Source: Candidatus Saccharimonadota bacterium (GTDB lineage: Bacteria; Patescibacteriota; Saccharimonadia; Saccharimonadales; Saccharimonadaceae). Taken from it: a DNA stretch of 8,437 bases. Below the pieces are notes generated by a model. It did not search any database and had not been told where the DNA came from. It saw only the letters and a program-made list of their open reading frames with translations. Below, one piece after another: positions 5,589 through 8,437 of the stretch; position 1 is the stretch's first letter, and every line of letters begins with the position of its first letter. Position numbers and translations under genes: made by a program. The stretch is from the NCBI GenBank assembly GCA_028289095.1, contig JAQGGY010000033.1:1-8437 (forward strand), given 5' to 3'.

Positions 5589-6026
5589 ATGACTGAAAAT
5601 ATGATAGCAGAAAATGACATACGGGGAACCAGTGAAACTGGGTTAACTGTCGAGTTTGCTTGGAATGTCGGCAAAGCTGTCGCTGACTGGCTGGCAACCG
5701 CAGGAAGCGTGATTGTTTTGTACGTACCTGCGGGGCAACCGACGGCACATGCCATTATCGAAGGGGTACGCTTGCAAGGTCGTAACGCCATTGATGGTGG
5801 TATGGGTGACAAGGATGCGGCGGCAATGCATGTCAAAACCAGTGGTTTATCTGGCGCGATTGTTGTGAGTGTCGAGGAGTCGACTGGAATAACAACGATT
5901 CAAGTAATCAAAGAAGACGGCAATATAGTGACCAGCGAATCTGGCCTACAGGAAGTCGGCGAATTAGTTGATGCGGGTAATTTTGTACCTGCAGCCGTCA
6001 AGGGTGAATTGACAGCAGTTGCATAG
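5589..6026 (+). CDS. Stand-alone phosphohexomutase domain I, probably catalytically inactive (145 aa)
   Basis: The protein lines up along its whole length with domain I of the alpha-D-phosphohexomutases (phosphomannomutase/phosphoglucomutase), which are normally about 450 residues in four domains. Seen: NDIRG (9-13, family DIRG), LTVEFAWNVGKAVADWL (19-35), VIVLYVPAGQPTAHAIIEGV (41-60, where the family has a GRDxR loop), GRNAIDGGMGD (64-74), and GAIVVSVEESTG (89-100) in place of the active-site VTASHNP, followed by IQVIKEDGNIVT. The phosphoserine motif and the GRD loop are both lost, so catalysis is very unlikely. The reading frame is intact, ends at the domain boundary and has its own promoter, so this looks like a domesticated domain rather than a fresh truncation. 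A sugar-phosphate sensing or binding role is possible but unproven. The start at 5589 is used because the longer reading from 5550 contains the promoter. Confidence 0.7.
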   Translation: MTENMIAENDIRGTSETGLTVEFAWNVGKAVADWLATAGSVIVLYVPAGQPTAHAIIEGVRLQGRNAIDGGMGDKDAAAMHVKTSGLSGAIVVSVEESTGITTIQVIKEDGNIVTSESGLQEVGELVDAGNFVPAAVKGELTAVA

Positions 6027-6057
6027 TCATCCACGCGTCTAGAACCACCGTTGTCTA

Positions 6058-6085
6058 TTGACATTTACTACAATTTGTGTATAAT
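6058..6085 (+). promoter_or_regulatory. Promoter of the 148-residue orphan gene
   Basis: TTGACA (6058-6063), 16-nt spacer, TATAAT (6080-6085): both hexamers are consensus. The start is expected at 6092-6093, on the ATG. Confidence 0.85.
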
Positions 6086-6092
6086 ATTGTTT

Positions 6093-6539
6093 ATGAAAAA
6101 AGTAAACATAAACACTATTGATATAAAAGAAAAAAACCGCGCTAACTATTTGCGATCTGATAAAAAGCATGATCATGGTACTAGCGGTAACGTACGCACC
6201 ATCAAAGATTCCCGTAATGAGTTTATGCTCGATCACCGTGGCGTTGAACGCACAGATGGATTTGCTCGCACAGAAGCCGTTAGTGAAGGGTTGGATGATT
6301 ATTATGTCGGTATGACACCATATGAATTAACGCTAGAAGCGGACAAAATTTTAGCAGATGAGGAAAGCGCATCAATCAAAGCCGAACAGCCACGACAGAA
6401 CGCTGACTTATTTGAATTACCAAAAGAAGTAGATATCATAGCCGAATTAATGGGCAGCAATGTTGCGCCCGCTGATATAGCACGACGCGCATTACATCGT
6501 CGTAATGTTGAGTCTCGAAAACACTTTGACGAAAACTAG
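6093..6539 (+). CDS. Orphan hydrophilic protein (148 aa)
   Basis: I do not recognise this protein. It is hydrophilic throughout, with no signal peptide or membrane segment. The first 65 residues are rich in Lys, Arg, Asn and Asp and look poorly ordered. A more conserved-looking centre reads YYVGMTPYELTLEADKILADE (residues 70-90, with the break that a helix would give). The C-terminus has two likely helices (KEVDIIAELMGS and APADIARRALHRRNVE, residues 111-140). The start at 6093 is set by a consensus promoter whose -10 is seven bases upstream; a reading from 6051 would include the promoter. The mRNA is therefore probably leaderless, and no Shine-Dalgarno site is present. It lies directly before the chaperonin operon, and the CIRCE hairpin may end its transcript. 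Confidence 0.65.
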   Translation: MKKVNINTIDIKEKNRANYLRSDKKHDHGTSGNVRTIKDSRNEFMLDHRGVERTDGFARTEAVSEGLDDYYVGMTPYELTLEADKILADEESASIKAEQPRQNADLFELPKEVDIIAELMGSNVAPADIARRALHRRNVESRKHFDEN

Positions 6540-6557
6540 TAGTTATCTGTGAATAGT

Positions 6558-6595
6558 AAAATTAGCACTCGCACCTTGCAAGTGCTAATTTTTTT
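6558..6595 (+). terminator. Possible terminator formed by the CIRCE hairpin
   Basis: The inverted repeat extends beyond CIRCE to a 12-bp perfect stem (6558-6569 with 6581-6592), with a further GCA/TGC pairing in the loop, and is followed by T through 6595. It begins 19 bases after the stop codon at 6539. It therefore has the shape of an intrinsic terminator for that gene, although the lower stem is AT-rich. Confidence 0.4.
6562..6588. promoter_or_regulatory. CIRCE operator (HrcA binding site)
   Basis: TTAGCACTC (6562-6570), nine bases, AAGTGCTAA (6580-6588). This is the CIRCE consensus TTAGCACTC-N9-GAGTGCTAA with one changed base at the inner edge of the right arm. CIRCE binds the repressor HrcA, which releases chaperonin genes under heat or folding stress. 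hrcA itself is not in the window. Confidence 0.95.
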
Positions 6596-6604
6596 GGCTA
6601 CAAT
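6576..6604 (+). promoter_or_regulatory. Promoter of the groES operon
   Basis: TTGCAA (6576-6581), 17-nt spacer, TACAAT (6599-6604). The right arm of CIRCE overlaps the -35 and the spacer, so bound HrcA would block RNA polymerase. The start is expected near 6611, giving a leader of about 30 nt that carries GGAGG. Confidence 0.8.
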
Positions 6605-6631
6605 AGGACTTACTTAATAATGATTAAATAC

Positions 6632-6636
6632 GGAGG
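6632..6636 (+). promoter_or_regulatory. Ribosome binding site of groES
   Basis: GGAGG is three bases from the first ATG (6640) and six bases from the second (6643). The second spacing is the usual one, so the protein probably starts MTSPIKPL. Confidence 0.7.
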
Positions 6637-6642
6637 ATAATG

Positions 6643-6906
6643 ATGACATCACCGATTAAACCTCTCGCGGATCGTGTCGTTGCGGTACGTGAAGTGGCCG
6701 TCACAAAGACTGCAAGTGGAATTTATTTACCTGACGCCGCAAAAGAGCGACCAGTCCTAGCGAATGTGCAAGCTATTGGCCCAGACGTAAAGGGTATAAA
6801 AGTGGGCGACAAAATCGTTTACAAAGAATACAGTACGACCGAACTGAAAATTGATGGAACGGAATATCTGATCGTAAAAGAAGAAGACGTCCTCGCGACG
6901 GTATAA
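6643..6906 (+). CDS. groES: Co-chaperonin GroES (Hsp10), short form
   Basis: GroES forms a heptameric lid on GroEL and closes the folding chamber in the cytosol. In the 87 residues, IKPLADRVV (5-13) is the family start. The mobile loop holds SGIYLPDAAKERP (25-37), whose IYL takes the place of the GroEL-binding IVL tripeptide. VGDKIVYKEYSTTELKIDGTEYLIVKEEDVLATV (assignable in segments from residue 54) is the barrel and C-terminus. Between IGP and VGD only about six residues remain (PDVKGIK region), where E. coli GroES has roughly nine more that make the roof hairpin, so the dome should be open. The usual length is 94-100 residues. ATG at 6640 would add one Met. It is the first gene of a CIRCE-controlled operon. 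Confidence 0.95.
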   Translation: MTSPIKPLADRVVAVREVAVTKTASGIYLPDAAKERPVLANVQAIGPDVKGIKVGDKIVYKEYSTTELKIDGTEYLIVKEEDVLATV

Positions 6907-6907
6907 T

Positions 6908-7081
6908 ATGGAATCTTTAATAAATTTCGGTTCAATAATTCTTCCATTTGTTCTATTTACAGCGTACGTTTTTGCAGTACTGTACCTCGTGAAGTTGATA
7001 GTGTACGTGATGCGACTGCCTAAGCAGATGGAACTACTGGATCAAAGAATCAAGAAACTCGAAAAGAAGGAAGAAAAATAA
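6908..7081 (+). CDS. Small single-pass membrane protein inside the groES-groEL operon (57 aa)
   Basis: I do not recognise the family. ATG at 6908 starts one base after the groES stop, and the TAA at 7079-7081 shares its last base with the ATG of groEL (TAATG). The gene is thus tightly packed and probably translationally coupled on both sides. The protein has a short N-terminus (MESLINFGS), one long hydrophobic stretch (about residues 10-35: ILPFVLFTAYVFAVLYLVKL, then IVYVM) and a charged, helical, heptad-like tail (about residues 36-57: RLPKQMELLDQRIKKLEKKEEK, best read in two parts). The positive-inside rule puts the tail in the cytosol. It has no clear ribosome site of its own. It should be heat-induced with the chaperonin. 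A membrane-stress or chaperonin-tethering role is speculation. Confidence 0.75.
   Translation: MESLINFGSIILPFVLFTAYVFAVLYLVKLIVYVMRLPKQMELLDQRIKKLEKKEEK
7067..7072 (+). promoter_or_regulatory. Ribosome binding site of groEL, inside the small membrane gene
   Basis: AAGGAA lies eight bases before the groEL ATG and falls within the lysine/glutamate-rich last codons of the 57-residue gene. Part of that protein's basic tail is therefore shaped by this site. Confidence 0.6.
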
Positions 7082-8437
7082 TGGCTAAAAAAGTTTTTTA
7101 TGATGATGACGCGCGTACTCGTGTCCTTGGTGGGGCAAAAGCATTGTATGATGCAGTAAAGGTAACCTACGGACCAAAAGGCCGTAATGTCGTGATCGCC
7201 AAAGGGTACGGTGGTCCAACAGTGACGCATGACGGTGTAACCGTGGCTGAAAGTATTGACTTACCTGAAAATGACGACGAGACATTGGGGTATAAAGTTG
7301 GTGCGGAACTAATCAAACAAGCGGCGACGAAACTAAATAAAGTTGCAGGTGATGGTACGACAACCGTAACGATTTTGACGTACAGCATCCTAAAAGAAGC
7401 GAATCGCTTGATCGCGGCAGGCCATAACCCAATGGAACTACGAAAAGGTATCGAGGCTGCTGGCGCTGACGTACTAAAACAGCTGGATAGTATGGCGGAA
7501 AGCGTCGAAGGTAAGCACGACCGCGTGGCTGAAGTGGCAACAATTAGCGCTGGCGACGAAGTGATTGGCAAACTGATTGCTGATGTGATTCAAAAAATTG
7601 GTAAAGACGGCGTTGTGACTGTCGAAGCAAGCCAAGGTTTAGAACTGGAAGCGGAAGTAGTGGAAGGCTTTAGTCTAGACCGCGGATTTGTCAGCCCGTT
7701 CTTTATTACCGACGCTAGCCGCCAAGAAGCGGTATATGAGAAGCCTGCAATTATCATTACTGATAAAAAAATTAGCAGCGTCCAGGAATTCTTGCCAATG
7801 CTAGAAAAACTAGCTCAAGCGGGTAAAAAAGATGTTGTTTTGATTGCCGACGAAGTAGAGGGCGAAGCGCTAAGTATTTTGGTATTGAACAAATTAAAGG
7901 GTGTCTTTAATACAGTCGCTGTCAAAGCGCCGGCGTTTGGCGATCGTCGTAAAGAAATTTTGCAAGATATTGCTACATTAACAGGCGCAATTGTTGTCAG
8001 TGACGACCAGGCGCTATCATTCGAGTCTGTCGGATTAGAAGTTGTTGGTACGGCACGCAAAGTTATTGTTGGTAAAGACGAGACGACAATTATTGAAGGT
8101 GGCGGCGAATCAGCCGATGTTGCAATCCGTATCGCACAAATTAGCGCACAGGCCGAAAACGCAACCAGCCAATATGATAAAGAGCAGTACAGTAAACGAT
8201 CTGCGGCGTTATCTGGCAAGGTGGCGGTTATCAAAGTTGGTGGCGCTAGCGAAACCGAAATTGATGAAAAGAAATTCCGTGTCGATGATGCTGTTGCGGC
8301 TACTAAGGCTGCGCTGGCTGATGGTATTGTAGCGGGCGGCGGCGTGACGCTAGTCAACCTTTCATCAGCTATTAAAGTCGAAGGATCAGATAGTATTAGT
8401 GCGGGACGTCAAATTTTGAAGAACGCATTAAAACAGC
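7081..8437 (+). CDS. groEL: Chaperonin GroEL (Hsp60), cut by the window end
   Basis: GroEL forms the double-ring ATP-driven folding chamber. The window holds 452 complete codons of the usual 540-550. Family marks seen: VTYGPKGRNVV (28-38), THDGVTV (49-55), GDGTTT (90-95, nucleotide-binding aspartate D91), DRGFVSPFF in the apical domain, KAPAFGDRRKEILQDIATLTG, VDDAVAATKAAL (401-412, with D403 matching the hydrolytic aspartate), and IVAGGG (416-421). Apical aromatic positions are kept as F. Compared with E. coli from memory there is a net insertion of about five residues around residues 63-73 (ENDDETLGYKV), before the helix GAELIKQAATKLN. The start overlaps the stop of the 57-residue gene by one base. 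Regulation is through the CIRCE site upstream of groES. The C-terminus, including any GGM tail, is outside the window. Confidence 0.97.
   Translation, partial: MAKKVFYDDDARTRVLGGAKALYDAVKVTYGPKGRNVVIAKGYGGPTVTHDGVTVAESIDLPENDDETLGYKVGAELIKQAATKLNKVAGDGTTTVTILTYSILKEANRLIAAGHNPMELRKGIEAAGADVLKQLDSMAESVEGKHDRVAEVATISAGDEVIGKLIADVIQKIGKDGVVTVEASQGLELEAEVVEGFSLDRGFVSPFFITDASRQEAVYEKPAIIITDKKISSVQEFLPMLEKLAQAGKKDVVLIADEVEGEALSILVLNKLKGVFNTVAVKAPAFGDRRKEILQDIATLTGAIVVSDDQALSFESVGLEVVGTARKVIVGKDETTIIEGGGESADVAIRIAQISAQAENATSQYDKEQYSKRSAALSGKVAVIKVGGASETEIDEKKFRVDDAVAATKAALADGIVAGGGVTLVNLSSAIKVEGSDSISAGRQILKNALKQ

Noticed and set aside
5558..5836. Minus-strand ORF across the divergent promoter region and the phosphohexomutase-like gene
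   Set aside because: It is antisense to a protein with a clear family match and would cover both divergent promoters.
7167..7571. Long minus-strand ORF antisense to groEL
   Set aside because: The opposite strand encodes an unmistakable GroEL. The antisense reading is low-complexity (Ser, Ala, Pro) and has no promoter or ribosome site.
7815..8357. Second long minus-strand ORF (180 codons) antisense to groEL
   Set aside because: Same reason: biased Ser/Thr/Ala composition typical of a codon shadow, fully inside groEL.
1..8437. Mobile elements, CRISPR arrays, tRNA or rRNA genes
   Set aside because: No direct-repeat array, transposase-like protein, terminal inverted repeats or tRNA cloverleaf was seen on either strand by reading.

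Overview
The window looks like chromosomal DNA of a host-associated or reduced-genome bacterium of the Patescibacteria/CPR, most likely a Candidatus Saccharibacteria (TM7) relative. This placement is inference. It rests on a Mur ligase without the usual N-terminal domain, a FemAB-type bridge enzyme, a very short GroES, a diverged GroEL, many short orphan proteins, and several genes whose start codon lies at the predicted transcription start. All ten complete genes end in TAA or TAG, and none needs a non-standard code.

Layout. Positions 1-60 hold the terminator of an unseen upstream gene. A MurE-like ligase runs rightwards (83-1378). A leftward block then covers about 1444-5522. It holds a small basic protein (1444-1707), a probable unannotated small RNA (about 1801-1940), an orphan protein with a PD-(D/E)XK nuclease-like signature (1979-2935), a FemAB peptidyltransferase (3033-4073), a 118-residue orphan (4191-4547) and a 294-residue acidic, probably coiled-coil orphan (4638-5522). 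A divergent promoter pair at 5533-5581 starts a rightward block: a stand-alone, apparently inactive phosphohexomutase domain I (5589-6026), a 148-residue orphan (6093-6539), then a heat-shock operon. That operon has a CIRCE operator overlapping its promoter, groES (6643-6906), an unlisted 57-residue membrane protein (6908-7081) and groEL (7081 onward, cut by the window end).

How the parts may fit. MurE-like ligase and FemAB both belong to peptidoglycan stem-peptide and cross-bridge synthesis. The diaminopimelate-binding motif of MurE is replaced, which agrees with a bridged, non-diaminopimelate wall. The groES-small protein-groEL operon should be induced on heat or folding stress through HrcA, which is not in the window. 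Four leftward transcription units (the small RNA, the nuclease-like protein, the 118-residue and the 294-residue orphans) share one promoter design: TTGACT, a 17-nt spacer that starts TTT and ends in an extended -10 TG, then a -10 hexamer. They may be co-expressed.

The best candidates for something undescribed are the promoter-to-terminator small RNA with no ORF, the membrane protein embedded in the chaperonin operon, the domesticated phosphohexomutase domain and the nuclease-like orphan. Family assignments were made by eye from motifs; no database was searched.
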